A stretch of DNA of 64,000 nucleotides from JADLHS01 sp039806955 (GTDB lineage: Bacteria > Verrucomicrobiota > Verrucomicrobiia > Limisphaerales > JADLHS01). A model generated the notes under the pieces. It worked only from the letters and a program-made list of their open reading frames with translations. It searched no databases and was not told where the DNA came from. The DNA lies in contig JBDHQI010000020.1 in NCBI GenBank assembly GCA_039806955.1, positions 9,882 through 73,881 of the forward strand, read 5' to 3'. Position numbers and translations under genes: made by a program. This document shows, in pieces, positions 51,774 to 61,638 of the stretch; the first letter of the stretch is position 1, and each line of letters begins with the position of its first letter.

Positions 51774-51837
51774 GCTGCAGGCGGAACGGCCAGGCATGGC
51801 AGGCGCCATAACCGTGCCGCCGGGAAAGGAGAAGCCG

Positions 51838-52167
51838 ATGAAAAAACTGCTACTGTTCGGCGGGGTGCTGCTGGCCCTGGCCACGGTGGGGTCCATCGCT
51901 GCGGATGGCAAGGCGGATTACGAGCGCGCCTGCGCCAAATGTCACGGCAAAGACGGCAGGGGGCAAACCAAAATGGGGCGAAGAACCGGCGCGAAAGACT
52001 ACACGGATCCCAAAGTCCAGGAAGCGGTGACGGACAACGCCGCCTTCAAAGCCGTCAAGGAAGGTTTCAAGGACAAGCACGGCAAGGTGCTGATGAAGCC
52101 GGCCGATGACATGAACGACGAGGCCATCAGGGCGGTGGTGGCGTATATGCGCACGTTCAAAAAATAA
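51838..52167 (+). CDS. Small periplasmic cytochrome c
   Basis: Monohaem c-type cytochrome, ~109 residues. Signal peptide MKKLLLFGGVLLALATVGSI. Haem site CAKCH near residue 32; the distal Met is in KVLMKPADDM. A strong AAAGGAG ribosome site supports ATG 51838 over the upstream ATG 51796. It would carry electrons in the periplasm, perhaps with a PVC-type dehydrogenase like the broken neighbour. Confidence 0.93.
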   Translation: MKKLLLFGGVLLALATVGSIAADGKADYERACAKCHGKDGRGQTKMGRRTGAKDYTDPKVQEAVTDNAAFKAVKEGFKDKHGKVLMKPADDMNDEAIRAVVAYMRTFKK

Positions 52168-52303
52168 TCGCGGCCCCGCCCCGCGGCGCGGGGCAATGCC
52201 ACCGGACATGGATGGCACAGGTAACGAGTGGCATACCCGGGAAACACACCGGTCGCCTCACCCCCGCCTCGGGAGGCGCCGGCGCGCTTGATTCACACGG
52301 GAA

Positions 52304-55219
52304 CTATAACTTTGAGACGAACCGGTAGTGTCCCGCTGCCACGGCCAATTCGGCCTCGCCATCAATCAGTCGCAAGAGTTTGACCCCGGCCGCCCGGGCG
52401 ATCGGCAAACCGCCTTCCGTGATGTCATCCACCCGGATGGCGGGCAGATGCACGGTGGCGGTCGTGTTGGCCGGGATGAGGGTTTCCAGCTCGAATTGAT
52501 CCGATGTGCGTCGCCAATTGCTTTCGATGCGGCCACGAATCGAATCGTAATGGGCGCGCACCCAATGGATCGGCTCATGATCGGTATTGCTGCCCGGCGT
52601 GGGTGGCTGCGGCCGGATAACAATGGTCGCGTAGCCGGGGCTGCCCCATTGAATTCCCGCCAGGTCGTTGAACATCCATTCGCAGACCGCACCAAACGAG
52701 TAATGCGAGAACGAATTCATCTCGGCGTTCTGTTTGCCGTTGCGGCCCTGGAAGCCGTTTTCCTTCGTGAAACTGTCCCAGCGCTCCCAAATGGTCGTCG
52801 CGCCCTGACTTACTTCGTAGCCCCAGGATGGATAATTGCGGCTCTGAAAGTGGCGCACCGCCAGATCATTTTCGCCCACGCTGGTCAGCGTCGGCAGCAG
52901 CGGTCGTGTTCCCAGAAATCCCGTGGTCATGCCGGAGTTTTCCGCAGTCGCGCTCTGACGTAATTTGTCCGCCAAAATTTTGCCGGACTGCAACCGCTGT
53001 TCTGCGGGAATCAAATCCATGAACAACGCCAGCGCGTAGGCGGTTTGGGTGTCCACGGTGAGCGCGCCGTCCGCCTGAAGATATTTCTTGTCGAAGGCGG
53101 TCTTGATGCTTTCAAACAATTGCGCGTATTCCGTGGCGGCGGTGGGTTTCCCGATCGCGGCGGCCATTTGCGACATGAGCCGGGCTGAGTAGGCGAAGTA
53201 AACGGTGTCCACAAAATCCAGCGGCGTTTTCGCGCCGACGGACAGCCAGTCGCCCCATTCGTTGCCATGCGTCACGCCCAGGAAATTCCGACTCGTGGCC
53301 TGGCGCCATTCCATGAATTTCACCATGAACGGCCAGCAACGCTCGAGGACCCGCGTGTCGCCGTAGGCTTGCCAGATGGTCCAGGGACAAATAATGCCCG
53401 CATCGCACCAGGCGGTGCCGAAATCCCAACCGTGTTGAAACGGGTAGGGCGCATAGCCAGGAAACGCACCGCTCGGTTGTTGCGCCTCCATCAACTCACG
53501 CAGCCATTTGGTGTAAAACGCGGCCACATCGGCATTCAGCGTGGCCGTATGCACGTAAATTTGCGCGTCACCCGTCCAGCCAAATCGCTCGTCGCGTTGC
53601 GGACAATCCGTCGGCAGATCGAGAAAATTGGCGCGTTGCGTCCACACCACGTTTTTGAACAAGCGATTCACCATCGGGTCACTGCATGCGAAACCGCTGG
53701 TTAATGGCGTGTCACTTTGCAGCACCAAACCCGTAATCGCTTCCGGTCCGGGCGTGCCGGGATAACCAGTCACCTCGACAAATTGAAATCCGTGGAAGGT
53801 GAATCGCGGCGTCCAGACCTCGCCCTGCGGATCACCGCGCAGCACGTAATGATCAATCGCCCGGGCGCGGCGCAGATTCTCAGTCATCAAACGCCCATCC
53901 GGATACAGCATTTCGCCGTGACGCAATTGCACGGTCGTTCCGGCGGGACCTTTGACCCTTAACCGCACCACGCCGGCGAAATTCTGGCCGAGATCGAAAA
54001 TATACACGCCGTTGGTGGGTGAGGCGATGGCGACTGGTGTAAGCTCCTGCACCACGCGCATCGGCATCCCGGGAAAAGCCTCGAGTTTGGGCGGGCGCTG
54101 AAAGCGCAAATCGATCGGTCGCCCCTTGATTGCGAGGGCCTCACCCGGTTTTTCGGGATTGCGCCATTCATAAAACGTGGCGGGCACCGGACCGTTGGCT
54201 TCCGCAGGAACGGCGGAATCCCATTTAACGTCGTCGAAACCAATTTTCGTCCAACCGATCGTTTCCCGTCGCGCATCATAAAATTCACCCATCAAAAAAT
54301 CGCCCTCACGAATGGGGCCGGCGCCGGTCGTCTTCCAGGTGGCATCCGTGCTGATGGTTTCGTGCGTACCATCGCTGTATTCGATCTCCAACTGCGCCAT
54401 CAGCGCGGGCGTTTTGCCGTAGGTGTAGCGACCGATCCTTTCCGTGCCGATGCCCGTCAGCAACCCGAAGCCGAGATAGCCCGAATACCAACCGTCACCG
54501 AGCCACGCGCCGATGGCGTTCCTGCCGGTCTGCACGAGCGGTGTTACGTCGTAGGTATAATAATATGCGCGTTGATGATAATCCGTCCAACCGGGTGCAA
54601 ACCACGCATCGCCGACGCGCGCGCCATTCAGGGAAAACTCATAAATGCCAAGCGCGGTGGCGTAAAGCGTGGCGCGACGGATTGTTTTGGCAGCGGTAAA
54701 TTCGTGCCGATACTGGCGGGCGGGCGGCAGGTGCAATTTGCCCGCGTCTTTTTCCACCGCTGCAGTGTCGCGGAAGCTGATGTATTGGGCCGACCAATCC
54801 TGCGGTTGCAACAAACCCATGGACCATTGCGCTGACTCACTCCAACTGGATGCGCCGTTTTGATCCCAAACACAAACCTTCCAATAGCACTGTTGGCGTG
54901 ATGTCAGCGCCCGTCCGGCATAGACGATGTTCACCGTATTCGCACTGGTTATTTTGCCGCTGTCCCACAAATCGCCTTGATTTTGATTTAATTGTTCAGC
55001 GCTGGAGGCGACCAGGATTCGATACGCGGTTTGCTTGGCGCCACGTTCATTCGACTCAACCCGCCAGGTTAGTCGCGGCTGGCTTTCGTCAATGCCCAAC
55101 GGATTGTCGCGATATTCACAACGCAACGCCACCGGCGCAAGAGCCGCCGGCAGTGAGCCGACGCCGGCAAAACCGAACAGCAGAATGGAAAGAGTCAGTC
55201 GCAAGCCAATTGAATTCAT
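52304..55219 (-). CDS. Alpha-L-rhamnosidase (GH78)
   Basis: Exported glycosidase of 971 residues that removes terminal rhamnose from pectin- or ulvan-like polysaccharides or glycosides. Signal peptide of ~26 residues. The bacterial GH78 order is present: beta-sandwich with LGIDESQPRLTWRVES, carbohydrate-binding part (YSLNG-type FSLNGARVGD), and the (alpha/alpha)6 barrel with the catalytic block LDLPTDCPQRDERFGWTGDA (general acid Glu) and W.DWGDW-type EWGDWLSVGA. A C-terminal beta domain closes it. It stands with other glycosidase-like genes (55952, 58109). Confidence 0.95.
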   Translation of the reverse strand: MNSIGLRLTLSILLFGFAGVGSLPAALAPVALRCEYRDNPLGIDESQPRLTWRVESNERGAKQTAYRILVASSAEQLNQNQGDLWDSGKITSANTVNIVYAGRALTSRQQCYWKVCVWDQNGASSWSESAQWSMGLLQPQDWSAQYISFRDTAAVEKDAGKLHLPPARQYRHEFTAAKTIRRATLYATALGIYEFSLNGARVGDAWFAPGWTDYHQRAYYYTYDVTPLVQTGRNAIGAWLGDGWYSGYLGFGLLTGIGTERIGRYTYGKTPALMAQLEIEYSDGTHETISTDATWKTTGAGPIREGDFLMGEFYDARRETIGWTKIGFDDVKWDSAVPAEANGPVPATFYEWRNPEKPGEALAIKGRPIDLRFQRPPKLEAFPGMPMRVVQELTPVAIASPTNGVYIFDLGQNFAGVVRLRVKGPAGTTVQLRHGEMLYPDGRLMTENLRRARAIDHYVLRGDPQGEVWTPRFTFHGFQFVEVTGYPGTPGPEAITGLVLQSDTPLTSGFACSDPMVNRLFKNVVWTQRANFLDLPTDCPQRDERFGWTGDAQIYVHTATLNADVAAFYTKWLRELMEAQQPSGAFPGYAPYPFQHGWDFGTAWCDAGIICPWTIWQAYGDTRVLERCWPFMVKFMEWRQATSRNFLGVTHGNEWGDWLSVGAKTPLDFVDTVYFAYSARLMSQMAAAIGKPTAATEYAQLFESIKTAFDKKYLQADGALTVDTQTAYALALFMDLIPAEQRLQSGKILADKLRQSATAENSGMTTGFLGTRPLLPTLTSVGENDLAVRHFQSRNYPSWGYEVSQGATTIWERWDSFTKENGFQGRNGKQNAEMNSFSHYSFGAVCEWMFNDLAGIQWGSPGYATIVIRPQPPTPGSNTDHEPIHWVRAHYDSIRGRIESNWRRTSDQFELETLIPANTTATVHLPAIRVDDITEGGLPIARAAGVKLLRLIDGEAELAVAAGHYRFVSKL

Positions 55220-55452
55220 GATGGGTTTAATGAGGATGAAGTTAGTCCGGTTAAATGTGAATTGCGACCGCCCTCAGCCGCAGAAATGAATTTTTCATCG
55301 CGCCCATCATTGGCGAATTGCCGCTCCATTGTCAACGGATGGCGTGGGTACGCAGCGTTTGATCCCGGCAGAATGGACGATCAAAACGAGCTTGAGCCGG
55401 ATCAAGAAAATCGCAACCCTCAATGTGAATTTCAAAGTGAAAGCAAACGACG

Positions 55453-55890
55453 ATGAATTCGGATGAAGAGCAGTTGAAATTGCTATCCATTTTTCACTAC
55501 ATCGTGGGCGGGCTGACCGGATTGTTTGCGCTCATTCCAACGCTGCATCTGGTCGTCGGCTTGTTCCTGGTGCTCGGGCCACGTCACACGTTCCGAAGTG
55601 GCGATGCGCCTCCAGCCATCATGGGGTTGCTTTTTATTTTCTTCGCCTTGGCGGCCATCACGCTTGGACTGATCCTGGCCATCGCGATCATTTGCTCCGG
55701 ACGTTTTCTGAGCCGGCGCAAACATTACACCTTCTGTCTGGTGGTGGCCGGAGTGGAATGTATCTTCATGCCCTTCGGCACGGTGCTGGGCGTATTCACC
55801 CTGATCGTGCTGTTGCGCGACTCAGTGAAACAACTCTTTACAGGCAACCCACCGTCGCCATCCGTCACTCCGTCGCCGCCGTTCAGTTGA
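55453..55890 (+). CDS. Small membrane protein (DUF4870-like topology)
   Basis: A 145-residue protein starting MNSDEEQLKLLSIFHYIVGG, with four hydrophobic segments and a short Pro-rich tail. The N-terminal pattern (LLSIFHYIVGGLTGLFALIP) is the common opening of a small verrucomicrobial membrane family of unknown role. It lies alone between two leftward glycosidase genes. Confidence 0.75.
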   Translation: MNSDEEQLKLLSIFHYIVGGLTGLFALIPTLHLVVGLFLVLGPRHTFRSGDAPPAIMGLLFIFFALAAITLGLILAIAIICSGRFLSRRKHYTFCLVVAGVECIFMPFGTVLGVFTLIVLLRDSVKQLFTGNPPSPSVTPSPPFS

Positions 55891-55951
55891 ACTCGTCCAC
55901 CAGTGCCAATAGCTGCGACCGCAGGGGACGATCGCATTGGGGGGCTGGGGA

Positions 55952-58036
55952 TCAATCGGTGACTAGGATTCGAAACGCGAGGGCGGATTTTCCCAATGGA
56001 CCGCAATCGGCGTGAAGCACCACCCAGCCATCGCGGGTGGCGGTGGTCTTTGGAATTTCCACGGTCCCTAGAATTTCCGCGCGTTCCAAGCGGGACAGGT
56101 TGAAGTCGTCTGGCGGCAGAATGGTTTTCCACCCGGCAGGTTGTTGCGTGAGGGTCAATCGGCCCGTGGCGACATTGGTGCCGAAGTTGTACACGTGCAG
56201 CTTGAGCGGTAATGATTCCCCAGCATTGACGCGATAGACATGTTCCTCCGCCCACGGCAAATCCTCGATCTTGTGGAGACGCGAACGGGGCAGGGAAAGT
56301 TGCAACACGACGGGCGAAGGTGTTCCGCTCCGCCAATTGCTAAGCGCGGGGGGCAGTTCCAGTGGCAGTGTTTCCGCCTGACCCGCAGGCAGGAACACAA
56401 AGACCGGAGACGAACCCAGCGGGGTCGGAAACTTGGCGTCCAGCGCGCGCCCGAGATAATCCACTATTTCTTGCACCTGCAATGCGTCCGGCAATTTCCA
56501 TGATGCCGTGGTCTGGCCGCGCTCGTCCCAATCAACCTCCTTTTCCACCCAGGCGACCAACACGTCGCGCTCGCGGCCATCGGGTTGGGCGCGAAAGGCA
56601 AACACGTTCACATGCTCCGCTGGTTGCCAGCGACCTAAAATGCGAGCGCCCGATAAGCAACGCCCCACCGTGGCGAGCGCCACGTAAGCCGGACGCGGTG
56701 TGAGGTCCTCGCGCAGCAAACCGAACTGGATGTGATTGTTCTCCTGATAATTTCCCAGGATGAAATGGAAGTGTTGCTTGGCGCCGGCGAACAGGCTGTT
56801 TGCGTAGGCTTGGGCAATCATTTGCGCCTTGAGTCGTTCCAATCGCGGTTCCTGATCATACCAGGGCGGATTTTTCAAATGCGGCGTGCCGCGATCCGCT
56901 TCGGTGATCCAAAGCGGTCGGCCGGAAGTCGCTTGGCGCACCGGCGACCAAAGGCGTGCGTAAGCCTCCGGCCAGTCGTAACTGTGGATGTTGTAAGTAT
57001 CAAAGTAAGGCCAGGTTTCATTAGCCAGAACGCCTTCCGTTTGCTGGGGAGTTGGCACCCCGGTGGTGACGGCCCAACCGATCGTCACCTCGGGATCGCC
57101 CGCCTTGAAGCCGAGCCACGCGGCTTTTTGCCAGGAGCAAATTTGATCCGTGGTGTGCCCGCCAAAAGTGGTGATATTGGCTTCATTCCAAGGTTCCCAG
57201 GCATCCACCAAACCTTGGAAACGTTGCGCCAGTTGTTGACCAAACCGGTAAACGTGGCGCAGATCAGGCGCGAAGCGTCCGTTGCCTTGATCCGGTGCCC
57301 GCGTCCACGGCGGCGTATCGTGAAATACTTGAAGCACCTGCAATCCGGCGTCGTGATGAATTTGCGCTGCAGTGTCGTACGTGGTGGGCGGCGGCGTCAG
57401 CGAACCCGGTTCCGGCTGGAGATCCCGCCAGCGGAGGCGATCGCGAATCCAATTCACTCCCGCTAGCGCGGCGAGGTTCGCCAGTTGCTTTTGTTTGCCC
57501 GGATCGTTGAGCGCAAACCATGCAGGCGCGGAATCCACGGAGATCGGCGAATCCAGCGGTACGGGCGCTTGCAAACGAGATAAAACCGCCAGCGAAGTCC
57601 ATGACTGGTCGGGCTGTTCCTGCGTTCCAAATTCAACGCGATACCAACCCAAGCCGAGTTGATCGAATGATAGTTTCTGATGCGTCTCCGTCGCTGCGGG
57701 CGGCAACGCACCTTGGCGCAGCGTTGCACCTTGATCATCCAACAAACGCCAGTGAGTCGCGCTTGGCGACACCGCCTCGGGAAGGGGAATGCTCACGAAC
57801 TCGCCAGCCAGGAAAATGTTTCCCGGATGTCCAGGCAACGGAGTAGGAATTCCACGTCGCCGCGCAACGCTTCCGCTTACTTGAGCAGTACTCGCATTGG
57901 CAGTGGAATCGTCGCCGTGATCCGGCGCAGTGCAGCTCGTGATGAGAAACTGCGCGGCCAGAAGCAAAGTTGCGCCCAGCAGGTTGAGACAGCGGGACGA
58001 TCGCAATGTTAAGAGGTTTTCTCGGAATAAACACAT
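55952..58036 (-). CDS. Lipoprotein with glycosidase-like TIM barrel
   Basis: A 694-residue lipoprotein (Cys35 in LITSCTAP). After an N-terminal beta domain (about 60-170) comes a clan-A glycosidase-like barrel: NWIRDRLRWRDLQPEPGSL, then VDAWEPWNEANIT with the candidate acid/base Glu (of the NE pair) and RPLWITEADRG with the candidate nucleophile Glu. The spacing resembles GH39/GH5-type enzymes. Two beta domains follow, the last with an NEW3-type alpha-galactosidase-associated pattern (PLKLHVYNFGTNVATGRLTL). Probably surface-bound, degrading plant polysaccharide; linkage unknown. Confidence 0.75.
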   Translation of the reverse strand: MCLFRENLLTLRSSRCLNLLGATLLLAAQFLITSCTAPDHGDDSTANASTAQVSGSVARRRGIPTPLPGHPGNIFLAGEFVSIPLPEAVSPSATHWRLLDDQGATLRQGALPPAATETHQKLSFDQLGLGWYRVEFGTQEQPDQSWTSLAVLSRLQAPVPLDSPISVDSAPAWFALNDPGKQKQLANLAALAGVNWIRDRLRWRDLQPEPGSLTPPPTTYDTAAQIHHDAGLQVLQVFHDTPPWTRAPDQGNGRFAPDLRHVYRFGQQLAQRFQGLVDAWEPWNEANITTFGGHTTDQICSWQKAAWLGFKAGDPEVTIGWAVTTGVPTPQQTEGVLANETWPYFDTYNIHSYDWPEAYARLWSPVRQATSGRPLWITEADRGTPHLKNPPWYDQEPRLERLKAQMIAQAYANSLFAGAKQHFHFILGNYQENNHIQFGLLREDLTPRPAYVALATVGRCLSGARILGRWQPAEHVNVFAFRAQPDGRERDVLVAWVEKEVDWDERGQTTASWKLPDALQVQEIVDYLGRALDAKFPTPLGSSPVFVFLPAGQAETLPLELPPALSNWRSGTPSPVVLQLSLPRSRLHKIEDLPWAEEHVYRVNAGESLPLKLHVYNFGTNVATGRLTLTQQPAGWKTILPPDDFNLSRLERAEILGTVEIPKTTATRDGWVVLHADCGPLGKSALAFRILVTD

Positions 58037-58108
58037 GGTTGCTTTGCGCTCAAAAAGATCCAGAAAATGAATGCAGTAAGGCGTAAAGGGTAGGGAAGGG
58101 GGCCGGGG

Positions 58109-59737
58109 TTATGGATACTGAAACGGCAGGATGTCCGGCACGACATACACTTGCGTCGTAAATTTCAATGGGGCCAAACCACCGGTCCGCACGTAAGTCA
58201 ATTCCACGAAGAACGCGCGCCAGCCTTGTGCGGGCGTGGTCACTGCGCCGAGATAAACGCCGCCACCTTGGTCAGACAAATTGGTGCTCTGCCAGGCGGC
58301 ACCGATCGTATCGAGTCGGAAGTCGCGCGCGTTGGCATTGGCCGCCTGCCAGAGTTTGACTTCCGTGGGCGGATCGGTGGCGACCACGCGGACGGTATTG
58401 GACGATTGCAGCGTCCAGGAAAACTGCGGGAGCGGAGTTGAAAAAATGACGGATTCATAACACGCGCGCAACGTGGTGGGATAGTCCGTGCCACTCATTG
58501 AGTGCGAACTGTTGGGGATGTAGCGCAGGTATTTAACGCCCGGAAGCGCGTCGAAGTAAAACTGCGAGGAGTCCGGCAGGAAAAATTGATCGCCGGAGGA
58601 ATTCACGATGAATTTGGGCATGGTTAAGCGTCCGGCGTATTCGTAAGGGTCTTCGATTTCCATTAACGCGTGAAATTCCGGAGTGCCAAATCGGGAGGGA
58701 ATGTCCATTGCCACATAATCGGAAATGGCCGGCGCCCAGAAGCCGTAGGCCGAGTAATGGTGTGACATGGAAACCTGCACATTTAACACGTCAATCACCG
58801 TGGGCACAATGCCCACCACGCGATCATCCACTGCGGCGGTGGTCCAGGTGGTCCAACCGCGCTTCGACGCTCCGGCAACCACGAATTTATTGACGTTCCA
58901 TCCGCCACCGGGAGCGCTGGCACAAAACGCGGTGATCGCATCCATCGCGCGCACCGCGGCTTTGGTCATGGGCAAACGCGTGGGCCAGCGATCGTCGCCC
59001 GTGCGCATGAATTTATCCCAGTTGAACGCAATGAGGGAGTCTTCGGTGCGCCCGGTGGTTTCCGGCGCAAAGGTCAGCGGTTGATTCGGCACCATCTTGA
59101 GTTCAGCTACCACGGTTCCCGTATCGAGCGCAATCTGCCGGAGGTTCGCATCCGCGCTGGAGGGCAGGGAACCCGGATTACTGCCGCCCGAGATGAAGAG
59201 TAGGGCATGGGAGTTGGTGGCCCCGGTCGGCAGCACCACAATCAACCAATGTTTCCACAACGTGCGATTCACCTCGGCCGACGTCAGCCAGGATTGTGAA
59301 GTCATATCGAGCACGTAGGTCGTTTGCCCCGCGCCCGGAATGGTTTTGGCAAGCGTCCAGGTAAAATTCGCATCGGACGCGGCGACATAGCGATCCAGCG
59401 CGGAGAGTTGCAGCACCCGGTAGAACCGGGTTGGCGCGACCGCCGATTCCGGATCCACCCAGGTGGTCACCGGGTTGGTTTGCCAGAGATTGGTGAGTGC
59501 CTGCCAGTGGAGCAGATCAGTGGAAACTTCAATGCGATGCCATTTGCCCGTCGTGCCGGTCAACGACAGTTGCACGAGTTGATTCGGAGTTTGCAGATCA
59601 GCGTGAAGTTGCGACGCGGCGCAGGAATAGAGTGTAAAGCCTCCGAAGCACGCCAGTAACGTCGCCCTACTCAAAGCCAGGAAACTACGCCAGCGTGTTG
59701 ATTTTGGATCATTGATATGACCAGGCCAAGTTTTCAT
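58109..59737 (-). CDS. PhoPQ-activated pathogenicity-related family protein (PqaA-like hydrolase)
   Basis: A 542-residue exported alpha/beta-hydrolase-like protein of the PqaA family. Signal sequence after an N-terminal charged stretch (~45 residues in all). An N-terminal STDLLHW module (residues ~50-110, ending RFYRVLQL) resembles the C-terminal modules of two other proteins here. The catalytic domain has FVVAGASKRGWTTW (nucleophile Ser), NSSGDQFFLPDSSQF (acid Asp) and IPNSSHSM (base His). In Salmonella the family is PhoPQ-regulated, but no such regulation should be assumed here. Confidence 0.88.
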   Translation of the reverse strand: MKTWPGHINDPKSTRWRSFLALSRATLLACFGGFTLYSCAASQLHADLQTPNQLVQLSLTGTTGKWHRIEVSTDLLHWQALTNLWQTNPVTTWVDPESAVAPTRFYRVLQLSALDRYVAASDANFTWTLAKTIPGAGQTTYVLDMTSQSWLTSAEVNRTLWKHWLIVVLPTGATNSHALLFISGGSNPGSLPSSADANLRQIALDTGTVVAELKMVPNQPLTFAPETTGRTEDSLIAFNWDKFMRTGDDRWPTRLPMTKAAVRAMDAITAFCASAPGGGWNVNKFVVAGASKRGWTTWTTAAVDDRVVGIVPTVIDVLNVQVSMSHHYSAYGFWAPAISDYVAMDIPSRFGTPEFHALMEIEDPYEYAGRLTMPKFIVNSSGDQFFLPDSSQFYFDALPGVKYLRYIPNSSHSMSGTDYPTTLRACYESVIFSTPLPQFSWTLQSSNTVRVVATDPPTEVKLWQAANANARDFRLDTIGAAWQSTNLSDQGGGVYLGAVTTPAQGWRAFFVELTYVRTGGLAPLKFTTQVYVVPDILPFQYP

Positions 59738-60039
59738 GATTCCACTGAGTTGTTATTGTTTGCCAAGACAACTTGATTCTTCAGCGCAGACACTGATCGC
59801 GCAAGCGGAAAGGTCGTCAACAGGCCATCAATCGCGGCTTTTTACGCGCGGTTTCAGAATCTGGTCTGGTAAAATCGTGTTGCGCGAGAGACTTTGAGTT
59901 TGAGTCTTCCCATGCGATTGCGTGACGTTTTAATTTAAGAACATGAATTTGCCAGCGGGGAGACGATTCCGAGCGGCACGCTGGGAACGGAAAGTCCGCA
60001 ACCAGCATTTGAACCTTCCGATCAGCCCCAGCAATCCGT
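59738..60039. other. Intergenic region before the AAA pseudogene
   Basis: No gene or regulatory structure recognised over ~300 nt. A weak reading (EPSDQPQQSVIKPP) just before 60040 may be the outermost trace of the pseudogene. Confidence 0.35.
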
Positions 60040-61071
60040 GATCAAACCGCCGGAGATTTAACTGCGCCCGTTTACCGATCAGTTTCATCTCCCCTGCCGA
60101 TGCTCGAGGAATTGCGCGCCATTGTGTACGAAGTAGCGGCAGACTGGGGCGCGAAGCACGGTCGTCGCGAAGTGCAAACCACCAGCAAGGCGCTTGAGGC
60201 GCTCGTTCGCAATCTGGCCGGGCTGACCGCGACCGATACGCGGCGTTTGGTGCGGAAAGCCATTGACGACAATGGAGCGATTACGGAATCGGATCTGCCC
60301 GAAGACGAGACGGCACAATTTTCAGAAGCCGGCGGAATGCGGCGTCTGCGGCAATGGCTTGATGTGCGAAAAATCTTTTTTGTGGACAGCCCGCGCGCGC
60401 ATTTGGACCCGCCACGCGGAGTTTTGCTATTGGGCGTGCAGGGTTGCGGAAAGAGTCTTGCCGCCAAAGCGGCGCGGGCATTTTCGGGGTGCCGTTATTG
60501 CGATTGGATTTCGGCATTCTCTACAACAAGTATTACGGCGAAACGGAACGCAACCTGCGCAAAGCGCTTGAGACGGCCGAAGTCATGTCGCCATGCGTTT
60601 TGTGGGTGGACGAAATTGAAAAGGGTCTGGCGGGCGCATCCTGGGCACGCTGCTGACCTGAATGGCTGAACCTCGCCAACCTGTTTTTCTGGTAGCGACG
60701 GCGAATGACATCACCCGGCTGGCGCCGGAAATGGTGTGCAAGAGACGTTTCGATGAAATTTTCTTTGTTGATTTACCCGCGCCGATGGTGCGATGAGATA
60801 TTTTAACCATTCATCTGGAAAAGCGGGCCTTGAATCCAAGCCAGTTTGATTTGGCGGCACTGGTGGAGGCGACCAGCGGATTTTCGGGATCAGAAATCGA
60901 GCAGGCCATTGTGTCGGCAATGTACACGGCACACGCCCAGAGCCGCTCGTTGAGTCAGGCAGCGACTTGCTGGCTGAGATTTGGCAAACCAGGCCGCTTT
61001 CGGTCGTGATGACCGAGAAAGTGACGGGGCTTCGCGAATGGGCCAGTGAACGAACCGTGCCGTGCGATTAG
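60040..61071 (+). pseudogene. Decayed AAA ATPase (Ycf46-like)
   Basis: Homologous sequence is spread over several frames: LRPFTDQFHLP (60055-60087), MLEELRAIVYEVAADWGAKH from 60100, Walker A GVQGCGKSLAAKA, RLDFGILYNKYYGETERNLR in a second frame with Walker B PCVLWVDEIEKG, then LVATANDITRLAPEMV, DEIFFVDLPAPMVR interrupted by TGA, and the C-terminus VMTEKVTGLREWASERTVPC ending at 61071. At least three indels and two stops were read. The usual first ~200 residues are absent. Ycf46-like proteins are AAA ATPases of uncertain role. Confidence 0.8.
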
Positions 61072-61199
61072 CTAGCTCGCGAAACTTTCAAACTGCGGGG
61101 AGAGAATTCCAGGCCGTCGGCCCAACCTGGCAGAATTAAAACCTTTACACGGGGATTGGTACTAATTAGGCTCACCCAGCATTTTTGACTAGAGAAAGT

Positions 61200-61457
61200 A
61201 TGGAAGCCAAAACAAAGACGATTGATTCCTTTAAATTGCACGAGAAGGATACTGGTTCAGCGGACGTGCAAATTGCGCTGCTGACGCAGCGGATCAATCA
61301 TTTAACGGAGCACCTGCAAACCAATAAGAAGGACCATAGCTCCCGCCGCGGTTTGTTGATGATGGTCGGCCAACGCCGGCGGTTGTTGGATTATTTGCAT
61401 GACATTGACTTGGCGCGTTACCAAACCGTGACCAAGAAACTAAAATTGCGTCGCTGA
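61200..61457 (+). CDS. rpsO: 30S ribosomal protein S15
   Basis: Binds 16S rRNA early in small-subunit assembly. 85 residues from ATG 61200 (a TTG at 61185 only adds five). Typical S15 blocks: HEKDTGSADVQIALLTQRIN, HLTEHLQTNKKDHSSRRGLL and RRRLLDYL. Followed by a strong terminator and then pnp, the same rpsO-pnp order as in E. coli. Confidence 0.97.
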   Translation: MEAKTKTIDSFKLHEKDTGSADVQIALLTQRINHLTEHLQTNKKDHSSRRGLLMMVGQRRRLLDYLHDIDLARYQTVTKKLKLRR

Positions 61458-61465
61458 TTTGCCGG

Positions 61466-61498
61466 GCGCGTGGTTAAGCCACGCGCTTTTCGCTTTTA
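61466..61498 (+). terminator. Rho-independent terminator after rpsO
   Basis: GCGCGTGG (61466-61473) pairs perfectly with CCACGCGC (61479-61486) around TTAAG, followed by TTTTCGCTTTT. It begins nine nt after the rpsO stop and would separate rpsO from pnp or attenuate read-through. Confidence 0.85.
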
Positions 61499-61638
61499 AT
61501 CGGACGGAGGCGCGACCGGCCACTCACATAACAAGTTCGCGCAAAGAAAAAAATCGTTGCCCCCGGGAGATTTCATTCAGCTCCGACCGAATTCGGAGTT
61601 CACTGAAGTTCCTCGGTGGTGACGGCAGGAAACCACCA

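Noticed and set aside
58109..59737. PqaA-family gene as a virulence factor
   Set aside because: The name comes from Salmonella; the family is widespread in free-living bacteria and no virulence context is seen.
61144..61172. Possible promoter TTTACA-17-TAGGCT upstream of rpsO
   Set aside because: The -10 match is poor and promoter consensus in this phylum is uncertain.
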